Below are positions 14,570 to 24,468 of a stretch of DNA of 64,000 nt, piece after piece. Each line of letters begins with the position of its first letter. Position 1 is the first letter of the stretch. The notes below the pieces were generated by a model. That model worked only from the letters and a program-made list of their open reading frames with translations. It was not told the DNA's origin and did no database searches. The position numbers and the translations under genes were made by a program. Source of the stretch: Mycobacterium interjectum (GTDB lineage: Bacteria > Actinomycetota > Actinomycetes > Mycobacteriales > Mycobacteriaceae); the NCBI GenBank assembly GCA_002102225.1, contig LQPB01000034.1, forward strand, positions 1-64,000, in the 5' to 3' direction.

Positions 14570-15097
14570 TCAGATCGCCAGGCGCGCCAGCAGATCCCGC
14601 GCCTTCTCTGCGTTTTGCGGATCGCAGAGCACGTCGTAGCGGCCGGCCACCAACTGCATCGTCGAGCTGAAATCCCTTGTGCCACGGGCCATTGCGTAGG
14701 GGACCGCGGACGTGATCAAGCCGAAGAACACCCCGGCGACCAGTCCGGTGGCCAGCGCGGCCCAGGGACTGGGGCTGAAGAAGCCGAGCACCAAGCCGAT
14801 GAACAGGCCGAGCCATGCCCCGCTGATGACGCCGCCGCCGAGCACTTTCGGCCAGGACAGCCGGCCGGTGACCCGTTCGACCTGCATGAGGTCGACGCCC
14901 ACGATGGTCACCTGCTGCACCGGGAACTGTTGGTCGGACAGGTAATCGACGGCGCGCTGCGCCTCCGCGTACGTCGGGTAGGACCCGACCGGCCAGCCCT
15001 TGGGCGGGGTCGGGAGCGAGGGCACGCCGCGCCGTGCGGCCGCCGCGCCGCCGGGCGTGGCGCCGGGAACCTGCCCGGGCTGGAAAGGACTAGTCAT
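14570..15097 (-). CDS. YflT/general-stress-protein-17M-like membrane protein (Rv1234-like)
   Basis: A 175-residue protein with a proline-rich N-terminus, a conserved soluble segment (GSYPTYAEAQRAVDYLSD), two transmembrane helices at about 90-130 that are Gly-rich (GGGVISGAWLGLFIGLVLG), and a short cytoplasmic end. The N-terminal domain resembles the YflT heat-stress domain. It is the first gene of the lpqY-sugABC operon, 3 bp before lpqY, starting at ATG 15097. The role in trehalose uptake is unknown. Counterpart of Rv1234. Confidence 0.88.
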   Translation of the reverse strand: MTSPFQPGQVPGATPGGAAAARRGVPSLPTPPKGWPVGSYPTYAEAQRAVDYLSDQQFPVQQVTIVGVDLMQVERVTGRLSWPKVLGGGVISGAWLGLFIGLVLGFFSPSPWAALATGLVAGVFFGLITSAVPYAMARGTRDFSSTMQLVAGRYDVLCDPQNAEKARDLLARLAI

Positions 15098-15172
15098 CGG
15101 TGCTCATTCTCCTCCGCCTCGGCCATCCTTTCATCCCGGGCCCGCGGCGGCCCATGGGCTAGGTTGAACGCC

Positions 15173-15700
15173 ATGGCAGCTCCCGGCGGTGGCCCCGGCG
15201 ACGAGGCGCATCGGCCGCCCGGCGACGGCGGCCCCGAGCAGCCCGCGTGGCAACCCCCCTGGGAGCCGCCGGTGGCCGAGTACCCGCCCGAGCCGTATGT
15301 AGCGCCTGGCTACCCGCCGGGCTACCCGGTCGGCTACCCGCCGGCTCCCGGATATGGCCCGCCCCCCGGCTACGGGCCGCCGCCCGGCTACCCGCCGGCG
15401 CCCGGTTACGCGCCGCCCGCCTATCCGGGGTATCCCGGCGGCAGCTACGGGGTGCCGGACTACCGGGTTTCGCCCGGCACCAACGGCCTGGCGATCGCCT
15501 CGCTCATCGCGTCGTTCACCGGTTTCTTCTGCTGTGTCATCGGCTCGGTCGTGGCGATCGTGCTGGGCGCGGTCGCGCTCAACCAGATCAAGCAGACCCG
15601 CCAGGAGGGCTACGGCCTGGCGGTCACCGGCATCGTGATCGGCGTCGGCACCCTGGTGGTGTTCTTGGTCATCGCGATGTTCAGCATCCACTCGCACTAG
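15173..15700 (+). CDS. DUF4190 membrane protein with Pro-Gly-Tyr repeats (Rv1233c-like)
   Basis: A 175-residue protein. Residues 1-95 are a disordered tail of repeated PGYPP/PGYGPP units. Two transmembrane helices follow (about 106-130 and 148-170), separated by ALNQIKQTRQEGYGLAVTG, a hallmark of DUF4190. The start is ATG 15173 (MAAPGGGPG); the open frame further upstream is antisense to lpqY and Rv1234. It is divergent from the trehalose operon across 75 bp. Function unknown. Confidence 0.88.
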   Translation: MAAPGGGPGDEAHRPPGDGGPEQPAWQPPWEPPVAEYPPEPYVAPGYPPGYPVGYPPAPGYGPPPGYGPPPGYPPAPGYAPPAYPGYPGGSYGVPDYRVSPGTNGLAIASLIASFTGFFCCVIGSVVAIVLGAVALNQIKQTRQEGYGLAVTGIVIGVGTLVVFLVIAMFSIHSH

Positions 15701-15769
15701 CGGCGACACTTCGCCGCACACGGCATGGCCCGCCTGCCATCGGCCCGGGGGCTGAATAGGCTCTCTTGC

Positions 15770-17080
15770 ATGGGACCGGTCAACAGGGTGTACGTCGCGC
15801 GCCTCCCGCGGATGCTGGTGCTGGGTCCACTCGGCGAAAACTTCGGCCGCGTCCGCGATGTCGTGATCAGCATCAGCATCGTCCGCCAGCAGCCCCGCGT
15901 CCTGGGGCTGGTCGTCGACCTGGCCACGCGTCGCAGCATTTTCATTCCGATGCTGCGGGTCGCGGCGATCGAGCCCAACGCGGTGACGCTCAACACCGGC
16001 AGCGTGTCCCTGCGTCACTTCGAGCAACGGCCCGGCGAGGTGCTCGCGATGGGCCAGATCCTCGACACCCCGGTCAAGGTCAACGATCCCGAACTGCCCC
16101 AGCTGGCCGGTCTCGACGTGGTGGTCACCGACCTGGGCATCGAACAGACCCGCACCCGCGACTGGTTGGTCACCCGGGTCGCCGTCCGCAGCCAGCGCAG
16201 GCTGGGGCGGCGCGGCCCCGTCCACGTGGTGGACTGGCAGAACGTCCAGGGCCTGACCCCGTCGGCGCTGGCATTGCCGGGCCAGGGAGTGGCCCAGCTG
16301 CTCGCCCAGTTCGAGGGGCGCCGGGCGGTCGACGTCGCCGACGTCATCCGGGGGCTGCCGCCCAAGCGGCGCTACGAGGTGCTCAAGGCGCTCGACGACG
16401 ACCGGCTGGCCGACGTCCTGCAGGAGCTGCCCGAGTTGGATCAGGCCGACGTCCTCTCGCAGCTGGGCACCGACCGATCGGCCGACGTCCTCGAGGAGAT
16501 GGATCCCGACGACGCCGCCGACCTGCTCGCCGTGCTGAACCCGACCGACGCCGAGATGCTGCTCACCCGGATGGACCCCGACGAGTCCGAGCCGTTGCGC
16601 CGGCTGCTGACCCACTCGCCCGACACCGCGGGCGGGCTGATGACCTCGGACCCGGTCGTGCTGACGCCGGACACGTCGGTGGCCGAGGCGCTGGCCCGCG
16701 TCCGCGACCCGGACCTCACCGCCGCCCTGGCGTCGATGGTGTTCGTGGCGCGCCCCCCGACGGCCACCCCCACCGGGCGCTACCTGGGCTGCATTCCGTT
16801 GCAGCGGCTGCTCCGCGAGGCGCCGGCCGAGCTGGTCGGCGGGATCGTCGACAGCGACCTGCTCACCCTGACGCCGGAGACGCCGCTGGGCGCGGTCACC
16901 CGGTACCTCGCCGCCTACAACCTCGTGTGCGGGCCGGTGCTCGACGACCAGAACCATCTGCTGGGAGCGGTGACCGTCGACGACCTGCTCGACCACCTGC
17001 TGCCGCACGACTGGCGCGTGGACGTGCAGCAGCTGGACACCACCGGCCGGATCGAACGACGACTGGGAGGATCCGGGTGA
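15770..17080 (+). CDS. MgtE_N and CBS domain protein without transport domain (Rv1232c-like)
   Basis: A 436-residue protein. The N-terminal half has two PRC-barrel-like segments (GPLGENFGRVRDVV; GLDVVVTDLGI). The middle (about 185-285) is the helical MgtE_N domain with repeated LPELDQADVL/LEEMDPDDAADLL units. The C-terminal part is a CBS pair (MTSDPVVLTPDTSVAEAL; LLTLTPETPLGAVTRYL). The Mg2+ channel domain of MgtE is absent, so it is probably a cytoplasmic Mg2+/nucleotide sensor rather than a transporter. Start ATG 15770; overlaps the next gene by 4 bp. Confidence 0.88.
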   Translation: MGPVNRVYVARLPRMLVLGPLGENFGRVRDVVISISIVRQQPRVLGLVVDLATRRSIFIPMLRVAAIEPNAVTLNTGSVSLRHFEQRPGEVLAMGQILDTPVKVNDPELPQLAGLDVVVTDLGIEQTRTRDWLVTRVAVRSQRRLGRRGPVHVVDWQNVQGLTPSALALPGQGVAQLLAQFEGRRAVDVADVIRGLPPKRRYEVLKALDDDRLADVLQELPELDQADVLSQLGTDRSADVLEEMDPDDAADLLAVLNPTDAEMLLTRMDPDESEPLRRLLTHSPDTAGGLMTSDPVVLTPDTSVAEALARVRDPDLTAALASMVFVARPPTATPTGRYLGCIPLQRLLREAPAELVGGIVDSDLLTLTPETPLGAVTRYLAAYNLVCGPVLDDQNHLLGAVTVDDLLDHLLPHDWRVDVQQLDTTGRIERRLGGSG

Positions 17081-17619
17081 GCAAATCCACGGCAACACGA
17101 CGGCTCTACACCCCGCGGACCTCCCGCAGGTATTCGCCGCGCTTCGACCCCGAGGCCGTCGGGCAGATCACCGAGTCCATCGCGCGTTTCTTCGGCACCG
17201 GCCGCTACCTGCTGATCCAGACGATCATCGTGTTGGTGTGGATCGCGCTGAACGTCTCCGCGGCCGAGCTGCGCTGGGACCCGTACCCGTTCATCCTGCT
17301 CAACCTGGCATTCTCCACGCAGGCCGCCTACGCGGCGCCGCTGATCCTGCTGGCCCAGAACCGCCAGGAGAACCGGGACCGGGTCGCGCTCGAAGAGGAC
17401 CGGCGGCGGGCCGCGCAGACCAAGGCCGACACCGAGTACCTGGCCCGCGAACTCGCGGCGCTGCGACTGGCCGTGGGCGAGGTCGTGACGCGCGAGTACC
17501 TGCGCCACGAGCTGGAGGACCTGCGCTCTATGCTGGCCGAGTTGTTGCCGGAACGCGCGGAGGGGGAGGCCGCGGGGGCGGGCGAGGACTGGGAGCGGAT
17601 AGCTAAGAAATCCCGGTAA
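17077..17619 (+). CDS. DUF1003 membrane protein (Rv1231c-like)
   Basis: A 180-residue protein with two transmembrane helices, YLLIQTIIVLVWIALNV and a Phe/Leu-rich segment starting PFILLNLAFS, followed by a charged helix (AQNRQENRDRVALEEDRR) and a predicted coiled coil to the end, as in DUF1003. Start GTG 17077 overlaps the stop of the MgtE_N protein (GTGA), so the two are co-translated; a functional pair in Mg2+ homeostasis is plausible but unproven. Confidence 0.88.
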   Translation: MSKSTATRRLYTPRTSRRYSPRFDPEAVGQITESIARFFGTGRYLLIQTIIVLVWIALNVSAAELRWDPYPFILLNLAFSTQAAYAAPLILLAQNRQENRDRVALEEDRRRAAQTKADTEYLARELAALRLAVGEVVTREYLRHELEDLRSMLAELLPERAEGEAAGAGEDWERIAKKSR

Positions 17620-17665
17620 TAATCAATTCCCCCATTGCGCCACTCCCGTCACGGGGGTTATGTAT

Positions 17666-17681
17666 TGTGATCTGGTTCACG
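17666..17681. promoter_or_regulatory. CRP-like binding site upstream of the lytic transglycosylase gene
   Basis: The 16-mer TGTGATCTGGTTCACG matches the CRP-family consensus TGTGA-N6-TCACA at 9 of 10 defined positions. It lies 40 bp before the GTG start at 17721, in the 101-bp gap after the DUF1003 gene. Mycobacterial CRP (Rv3676) is known to control the resuscitation factor gene rpfA. The use of this site is inferred. Confidence 0.5.
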
Positions 17682-17720
17682 AAGCTCAGCAGTAGTTTCC
17701 CGACCTTTTAGGACGGTCGA

Positions 17721-19010
17721 GTGCGCATTGGGGGACGCTGGAGTCCACGCCCGGCCGCCGCTGCCGTGCGACAGCGAGCACTTCGCGTGACAAAGCTTCG
17801 CGTGACAAAGCCTCGGGTGAGCAAGACGCCCGCGTTCGGCATCGCGGTGATCGCCCCCCTCGTCTTCGCCGGGGCGGTCGGGGGCGCGGGCCCCACCGTG
17901 CACGCGAAGGTCCCTCCCGGCCACGGCCAGGGCGCGCCGGTGCGGGCCGCCATCTATCCGGTGGCCGCCGTGTCGCCGAGCGTGCCCGACACCTCCGGGC
18001 CGGTCGTCATCGCCGCCGACCGCACCCCCACCGCCTTCCACATCGCCGAGGCCGCGCCGTCGGCGCCGCCGCCCCCGATGATCGTGAATGCGCCTGGCGC
18101 GCTGGGCATTCCGTCGATCGCCCTGGCCGCCTACCGCAGTGCCGAACAGAAGATGGCCGTCGCGGCCCCGGGCTGCGGCGTCAGCTGGAACCTGCTCGCC
18201 GGGATCGGGCGCATCGAGTCGGGCCATGCCGGCGGTGGGGCCGTCGATGCGCGCGGCACCGCGGTCGTCCCGATCTACGGCCCCTCGCTGGACGGCACGC
18301 TGCCCGGCAACGAGGTCATCCTGCAGAGCACGGTAGGCAATCGCCCCACCTACGCGCGCGCCATGGGGCCGATGCAGTTCCTGCCCGGCACCTGGGCCCG
18401 GTACGCCGTCGACGGCAAGGGCGACGGAACCGCCGATCCGCAAAACCTGTTCGACGCCGCGCTGGCCGCCGCCAGGTACCTGTGCAGCGGCGGGCTCAAC
18501 CTTCGCGACCCCATGCAGGTGATGTCGGCGATCCTGCGCTACAACAACTCGGTGCCCTACGCGCAGAACGTGCTGGGCTGGGCCGCCGCGTACGCCACCG
18601 GCGTGGTCCCCGTCGACCTGCCGCCGATGACCGGGCCGCCGCCGCCGCTCGGCAACGCCCACGACGACCATCCGGAGGGTCTCGGGCCCAACCTGCCGAT
18701 GAACGTCATCGGCCTGCCGTCGGACGACTTCTTCGCGCGGACACCGCTGATCGACCTGAGCGGGACGCCGCCCACCACCCAGCAGCCGATGTTCCCGTGG
18801 ATGCAACCCACGCCGCAGCAGGCGCCGACGCAGCTGCCCGGCTGCACCGTGATCTGCATCGGCCCGCAGAACCCGGCACCGCCGGCGCCGTTCGGGCAAC
18901 CGCCGTTCGGGCAACCGCCGTTCGGGCAACCACCGTTCGCGCCACCGCCGCCGCCCCGCCCAGGGCGCCCGGTCCGGCCGGCTAACCGGCCCCCCACCAC
19001 GCACGCCTAG
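17721..19010 (+). CDS. Secreted lytic murein transglycosylase (Rv1230c-like)
   Basis: A 429-residue peptidoglycan-cleaving enzyme of the MltB type. A basic N-terminus with tandem LRVTK repeats is followed by a hydrophobic export segment (about 38-57). The catalytic domain spans about 125-310: catalytic Glu166 in GRIESGHA and the family motif AMGPMQFLPGTW (214-225). The C-terminal tail is proline-rich and includes three PFGQP repeats encoded by 15-bp units (18890-18935). Start GTG 17721, AGGA about 7 nt upstream. It stands alone behind a CRP-like site and ends 8-11 bp before mrp. Confidence 0.92.
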   Translation: MRIGGRWSPRPAAAAVRQRALRVTKLRVTKPRVSKTPAFGIAVIAPLVFAGAVGGAGPTVHAKVPPGHGQGAPVRAAIYPVAAVSPSVPDTSGPVVIAADRTPTAFHIAEAAPSAPPPPMIVNAPGALGIPSIALAAYRSAEQKMAVAAPGCGVSWNLLAGIGRIESGHAGGGAVDARGTAVVPIYGPSLDGTLPGNEVILQSTVGNRPTYARAMGPMQFLPGTWARYAVDGKGDGTADPQNLFDAALAAARYLCSGGLNLRDPMQVMSAILRYNNSVPYAQNVLGWAAAYATGVVPVDLPPMTGPPPPLGNAHDDHPEGLGPNLPMNVIGLPSDDFFARTPLIDLSGTPPTTQQPMFPWMQPTPQQAPTQLPGCTVICIGPQNPAPPAPFGQPPFGQPPFGQPPFAPPPPPRPGRPVRPANRPPTTHA

Positions 19011-19021
19011 ACTCGGCGGTG

Positions 19022-20167
19022 ATGTCCAATCCCGACACCGCCGACCTGAGCGCGGCGATCCGCACCGCGCTGGGGAAGGTGATCGACCCCGAATTGCGCC
19101 GCCCCATCACCGAACTCGGGATGGTTAAGAGCGTCGACGTCGAGCCCGACGGCGGCGTGCACGTCGCGATCTACCTGACCACCGCCGCGTGCCCGAAGAA
19201 GACCGAGATCAGCGAACGCGTCACCAGCGCGGTCGCCGACGTCCCCGGCACCGGGGCCGTCAAGGTCAGCCTGGACGTGATGAACGACGAGCAGCGCACC
19301 GAGCTGCGCAAACAGCTGCGCGGCGACGCCCGCGAGCCCGTCATCCCGTTCGCCCAGCCCAGCTCGCTGACCCGCGTGTACGCCGTCGCCTCCGGGAAGG
19401 GCGGCGTCGGCAAGTCGACGGTCACGGTCAACCTGGCCGCGGCGATGGCCGCGCGGGGGTTGTCCGTCGGCGTGCTCGACGCCGACATTCACGGCCATTC
19501 CATCCCCCGGATGATGGGCACCACCGACCGGCCCACCCAGGTCGAGTCGATGATCCTGCCGCCCATCGCCCACGAGGTGAAGGTCATCTCGATCGCCCAG
19601 TTCACCCAGGGCAACACCCCGGTGGTGTGGCGCGGGCCGATGCTGCACCGCGCGTTGCAGCAGTTCCTGGCCGACGTCTACTGGGGCGACCTGGATGTGC
19701 TGCTGCTCGACCTGCCGCCCGGCACCGGCGACGTCGCCATCTCGGTGGCACAGCTGATCCCCAACGCGGAGATCCTGGTGGTGACCACGCCGCAGCTGGC
19801 CGCGGCCGAGGTCGCCGAACGGGCCGGCAGCATCGCGCTGCAAACCCGCCAGCGCGTCGTCGGCGTCGTCGAGAACATGTCCGGGCTGGTGCTTCCCGAC
19901 GGGACCACGATGCAGGTGTTCGGCGAGGGCGGCGGCCGTCAGGTCGCCGAGCGGTTGTCGCGCGCGGTCGGCGCCGACGTGCCGCTGCTGGGCCAGATCC
20001 CGCTGGACCCGGCGCTGGTCGCGGCCGGCGATGCCGGCGTCCCGATCGTGCTGAGCGCCCCGGACTCCCCGGTCGGCAAGGAACTGCGCGGTGTGGCCGA
20101 CAGCCTCTCGTCGCGCAAGCGCGGGCTGGCGGGCGTGTCGCTGGGGCTGGACCCGACGCGACGCTAG
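19022..20167 (+). CDS. mrp: Mrp/ApbC-type P-loop ATPase, iron-sulfur carrier family
   Basis: A 381-residue cytoplasmic ATPase proposed to carry or insert Fe-S clusters. It has an N-terminal MIP18/DUF59 domain (about 8-90), deviant Walker A SGKGGVGKST (124-133) and Walker B LLLDLPPGTGD. The CxxC that bridges the cluster in most Mrp/ApbC proteins, normally after ENMS, is absent: the segment reads ENMSGLVLPDGTT. As I recall, the M. tuberculosis protein (Rv1229c) shares this. ATG 19022 is preferred; an in-frame GTG at 19019 is equally possible. Confidence 0.93.
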   Translation: MSNPDTADLSAAIRTALGKVIDPELRRPITELGMVKSVDVEPDGGVHVAIYLTTAACPKKTEISERVTSAVADVPGTGAVKVSLDVMNDEQRTELRKQLRGDAREPVIPFAQPSSLTRVYAVASGKGGVGKSTVTVNLAAAMAARGLSVGVLDADIHGHSIPRMMGTTDRPTQVESMILPPIAHEVKVISIAQFTQGNTPVVWRGPMLHRALQQFLADVYWGDLDVLLLDLPPGTGDVAISVAQLIPNAEILVVTTPQLAAAEVAERAGSIALQTRQRVVGVVENMSGLVLPDGTTMQVFGEGGGRQVAERLSRAVGADVPLLGQIPLDPALVAAGDAGVPIVLSAPDSPVGKELRGVADSLSSRKRGLAGVSLGLDPTRR

Positions 20168-20174
20168 CGACGCG

Positions 20175-20573
20175 TCAGGTCGCGTCGGCGTCGAACGGCG
20201 CGGGGCCGCCGCTGTGTTGCTCGGGGAGTGCCGGCCGGGCGGGCTCCGCCGGCTTCGGCGCAGCCCCATTGACCGGCCGATCGAAGTTGCCCGTCAGGAA
20301 CGAGTCATCGCCGTCCAGCAGGTGCTTGGTCAGCGCGGCGCGCGGGCTCATGCCGCGCAGCCTCTGCAACTCGCTGAGCGGCTCGCGCAGGTCGTCGAAC
20401 TCGGGGCCGAGGTCCTCGCGCAGCTGGGTCGTCATGCCGCTGAGGTAGTCACGCGCCTGCCGCAGCGCGTTCGACGTCCAGCGGATGGCGCCCGGGAGCC
20501 GCTCGGGCCCGAGGATCACCAGCCCGACCACCACGAGGACGAGGATGTGCTCCCAGCTCAGGTTGCCGAACAC
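20175..20573 (-). CDS. tatB: Twin-arginine translocase subunit TatB
   Basis: A 132-residue membrane protein of the Tat pathway, which exports folded proteins. It has a single N-terminal transmembrane helix (about 5-21) with the Gly-Pro hinge (LGPERLP), an amphipathic helix ([12 protein letters not shown]) and an acidic, proline-rich tail. Start GTG 20573 directly follows the htrA stop TAA with no spacer. Counterpart of Rv1224; convergent with mrp, 7 bp away. Confidence 0.94.
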   Translation of the reverse strand: MFGNLSWEHILVLVVVGLVILGPERLPGAIRWTSNALRQARDYLSGMTTQLREDLGPEFDDLREPLSELQRLRGMSPRAALTKHLLDGDDSFLTGNFDRPVNGAAPKPAEPARPALPEQHSGGPAPFDADAT

Positions 20574-22190
<1,617 letters not shown>

Positions 22191-22212
22191 CTAGTATCCA
22201 CGGGTGCGGTGA

Positions 22213-22587
22213 TTACCGGCGCTTACGCTGGTCGCGCGTATCACGCTCGGTCGCGTCGTCGTCCGACGGGTGGTGCGGGATCTCGGACAGCAGCCCCAGC
22301 AGGTTGCTGGGGATACGGATCGGGTGGGAATCGCGCAGCGCGGCACGGGCCCGGCTCTGATCCTCGACCTCGGCCGCGCATTCCGGGCACAGCGAGAGGT
22401 GGTGCGCGGCCCGCAGGTGCGCGTTCATCCGCAGCTCGCCATCGACGAACGCGGCGATCGCCTCGATGGACAGATGCTCGGTGGAACGGAACCGGCGCGG
22501 TGCGCCGACCGGCTCGTCGCTCTGGGAGGCGAACTGTGCGGGCAACCAGGAGAACGCGCGGCGAAACACCTCTCCTCGGTCCGCCAT
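22213..22587 (-). CDS. rseA: Anti-sigma-E factor RseA, zinc-associated type
   Basis: A 124-residue soluble anti-sigma factor that binds SigE and releases it under redox or surface stress. The ZAS metal motif H-x3-C-x2-C is visible in HHLSLCPEC, preceded by AAFVDGELRMNAHLRAAHH. The frame allows a GTG ten codons upstream (22617), but ATG 22587 (MADRGEVFRRAF) has AAAGGA at 9 nt and matches the known N-terminus of Rv1222. It lies between sigE and htrA. The M. tuberculosis protein has a longer C-terminal tail. Confidence 0.93.
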   Translation of the reverse strand: MADRGEVFRRAFSWLPAQFASQSDEPVGAPRRFRSTEHLSIEAIAAFVDGELRMNAHLRAAHHLSLCPECAAEVEDQSRARAALRDSHPIRIPSNLLGLLSEIPHHPSDDDATERDTRDQRKRR

Positions 22588-22704
22588 CACCAGTTCCTTT
22601 CTTTGCCGCCCTTCCACGAATGTAGCGCGAGGTCACGCCCCATACCGCGGCTACAGGCGCAAAGCCGTCGGATTCTTCGGTCCAACGGTGTTATTCGGCG
22701 GCCG

Positions 22705-23481
22705 CTAGGCCGACTCGGCGTGCAGCCCGTGCTCGGGATGTGCGGCCAGGTAGTCCCGCAGCGCCTGGCGCCCGCGGTGGATGCGGCTGCGCACGGTGCC
22801 CAGCTTGACGCCGAGCGTGGCGCCGATCTCCTCGTAGGACAGGCCCTCGATGTCGCACAACACGACCGCGGCGCGAAACTCCGGCGGCAGCGAGTCCAGC
22901 GCGGCCTGCAGGTCGGGCCCCAGCCGTGAGTCGTGGTAGATCTGCTCGGGGTTGGGCTCGTCCGCGGGCACCCGGTCGTAATCCTCGGGCAGCGCCTCCA
23001 TGCGGATGCGGGCGCGCCGGCGCACCATGTCGAGGAACAGGTTGGTGGTGATGCGGTGCAGCCAGCCTTCGAAGGTCCCCGGCTGGTAGTTCTGCACCGA
23101 GCGGAACACCCGGATGAAGGTCTCCTGGGTCAGATCCTCGGCGTCCTGCTGGTTGCCGGCGAGGCGGTAGGCCAGCCGGTACACGCGGTCGGCGTGCTGG
23201 CGCACCAGCTCGTCCCACGACGGCATCGTCGCCTTGTCCCCGGTCGCGTCGAACACCGCGGTGCCCTGGAGGGCGTCCGTCGTCTCCACCCAACCGTCGT
23301 CCGGGCAGTCCTGCGCGTGCGACATGGTGGTTGGGCTCAAAAGCGCTGTGATGATTGAATCCTCCGGAATTTCCCTGCCGCAGAAGCCCGGCAGCTCGTC
23401 GCCCGCGTCAACGCGGAGCTGCCACCGTGTATTCCCAATCCGGCGAGAACTATTCCCGGTCCCCCGCGCACCCCGTTCCAT
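22705..23481 (-). CDS. sigE: ECF sigma factor SigE
   Basis: A 258-residue stress-response sigma factor. Region 2 (about 88-160; [17 protein letters not shown]) binds the -10 element, and region 4 (about 195-245; [24 protein letters not shown]) binds the -35. An N-terminal extension of about 85 residues is typical of mycobacterial SigE. ATG 23481 (MERGARGTG) aligns with the longest M. tuberculosis form. An in-frame start at 23511 and internal methionines (MSHAQD, MPSWDE) leave room for isoforms like those reported in M. tuberculosis. Divergent from the O-methyltransferase gene at 23675. Confidence 0.95.
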   Translation of the reverse strand: MERGARGTGNSSRRIGNTRWQLRVDAGDELPGFCGREIPEDSIITALLSPTTMSHAQDCPDDGWVETTDALQGTAVFDATGDKATMPSWDELVRQHADRVYRLAYRLAGNQQDAEDLTQETFIRVFRSVQNYQPGTFEGWLHRITTNLFLDMVRRRARIRMEALPEDYDRVPADEPNPEQIYHDSRLGPDLQAALDSLPPEFRAAVVLCDIEGLSYEEIGATLGVKLGTVRSRIHRGRQALRDYLAAHPEHGLHAESA

Positions 23482-23524
23482 AGGGATACCGTCGCGCATC
23501 GGCGTATGCACGACATAGGAGCAA

Positions 23525-23546
23525 TCTGAGGTTTGGCTGAGAAACC
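23525..23546. promoter_or_regulatory. Repeat cluster upstream of sigE, candidate regulator site
   Basis: About 45-65 bp upstream of the sigE start lie two CTGAG copies (23525-23529 and 23537-23541, starts 12 bp apart; CTCAG read on the sigE strand) and an overlapping inverted repeat GGTTT-N7-AAACC (23530-23546). In M. tuberculosis sigE is controlled by MprA, which binds direct repeats. I cannot match the exact MprA consensus by eye, so the regulator assignment is speculative. Confidence 0.3.
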
Positions 23547-23674
23547 AGATCGTTACCTGCGTTGAACAGCGCGAACCCCTGGCCGAGTGAGTTGCGTCGC
23601 CCCGGGCGTGTCGGCACGGTGCGAATCAGGCGCGCCTGCCCGGCCCCGCCGCGAATTGGAATACGCTGCGGGAC

Positions 23675-24343
23675 ATGGACGGCACCGACGCAGCATCCCC
23701 CGGCCAGGCGGCCACCGGTCGAGCCGAGTCACTGTGCGCGCACGCCGAGGCGTCGATCTCGGAGGACGCGCTGCTGGCCGCGGCCCGCGAACGCGCCGTG
23801 GAGATCGGCGCCGGGGCGGTGACGCCGGCGGTCGGGGCACTGTTGAGCCTGCTGACCAAGCTCAGCGGCGGCAAGGCCGTCGCCGAGGTGGGCACCGGCG
23901 CCGGGGTCAGCGGGCTCTGGTTGCTCTCGGGCATGAGCGACGACGGCGTCTTGACCACGATCGACATCGAGCCCGAGTACCTGCGGCTCGCCAAGCAGTC
24001 CTTCTCCGATGCCGGCATCGGACCCTCACGCACCCGGCTGATCAGCGGGCGCGCCCAGGAGGTGCTCACCCGGCTCGCCGACGAGTCCTACGACCTGGTG
24101 TTCATCGACGCCGACCCGATCGACCAGCCGGACTACGTCGTCGAGGGGGTGCGGCTGCTGCGCTCCGGGGGCGTCATCGTGGTGCACCGCGCGGCGCTGG
24201 GCGGCCGGGCGGGCGATCCCGCGGCGCGCGACGCCGAGGTGAGCGCGGTGCGCGAGGCGGCCCGCCTCATCGCCGAGGACGAGCGGCTCACCCCGGCGCT
24301 GGTGCCGCTCGGCGACGGGCTGCTGGCCGCGGTCCGCGACTGA
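23675..24343 (+). CDS. O-methyltransferase (Rv1220c-like)
   Basis: A 222-residue SAM-dependent O-methyltransferase of the catechol/caffeoyl-CoA type (family 3). SAM motif [12 protein letters not shown] is at about 69-80, the [11 protein letters not shown] acidic loop follows, and the metal/catalytic segment [15 protein letters not shown] is present. The substrate is unknown. It is transcribed away from sigE across a shared promoter gap (23482-23674). Start ATG 23675; no strong ribosome site is seen. Confidence 0.88.
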   Translation: MDGTDAASPGQAATGRAESLCAHAEASISEDALLAAARERAVEIGAGAVTPAVGALLSLLTKLSGGKAVAEVGTGAGVSGLWLLSGMSDDGVLTTIDIEPEYLRLAKQSFSDAGIGPSRTRLISGRAQEVLTRLADESYDLVFIDADPIDQPDYVVEGVRLLRSGGVIVVHRAALGGRAGDPAARDAEVSAVREAARLIAEDERLTPALVPLGDGLLAAVRD

Positions 24344-24432
24344 CCCCCCGCGCGCACGGCGTGTCGCGCGCTTGTGTCGGCTCGCGCCAACTTCTTTACG
24401 GATTCCTGACGGCGCGCCCCCTTGACCGTCGA

Positions 24433-24468
24433 CTGAACGCACGTTTAGTGTACTGAACATGCGTTCAG
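24433..24468. promoter_or_regulatory. Double TetR operator overlapping the tetR start codon
   Basis: Two 16-bp palindromes sit in tandem with centres 20 bp apart: CTGAACGCACGTTTAG (24433-24448, arms CTGAAC/GTTTAG, one mismatch) and CTGAACATGCGTTCAG (24453-24468, arms CTGAAC/GTTCAG, perfect). The start codon of the TetR gene, ATG 24459, lies inside the second palindrome. This fits strong autorepression of the regulator-ABC exporter operon. Confidence 0.8.

Noticed and set aside
17650..17664. CCCGT-ACGGG palindrome considered as terminator of the DUF1003 gene
   Set aside because: Arms are separated by one base, too short a loop for an RNA hairpin, and no T-run follows.
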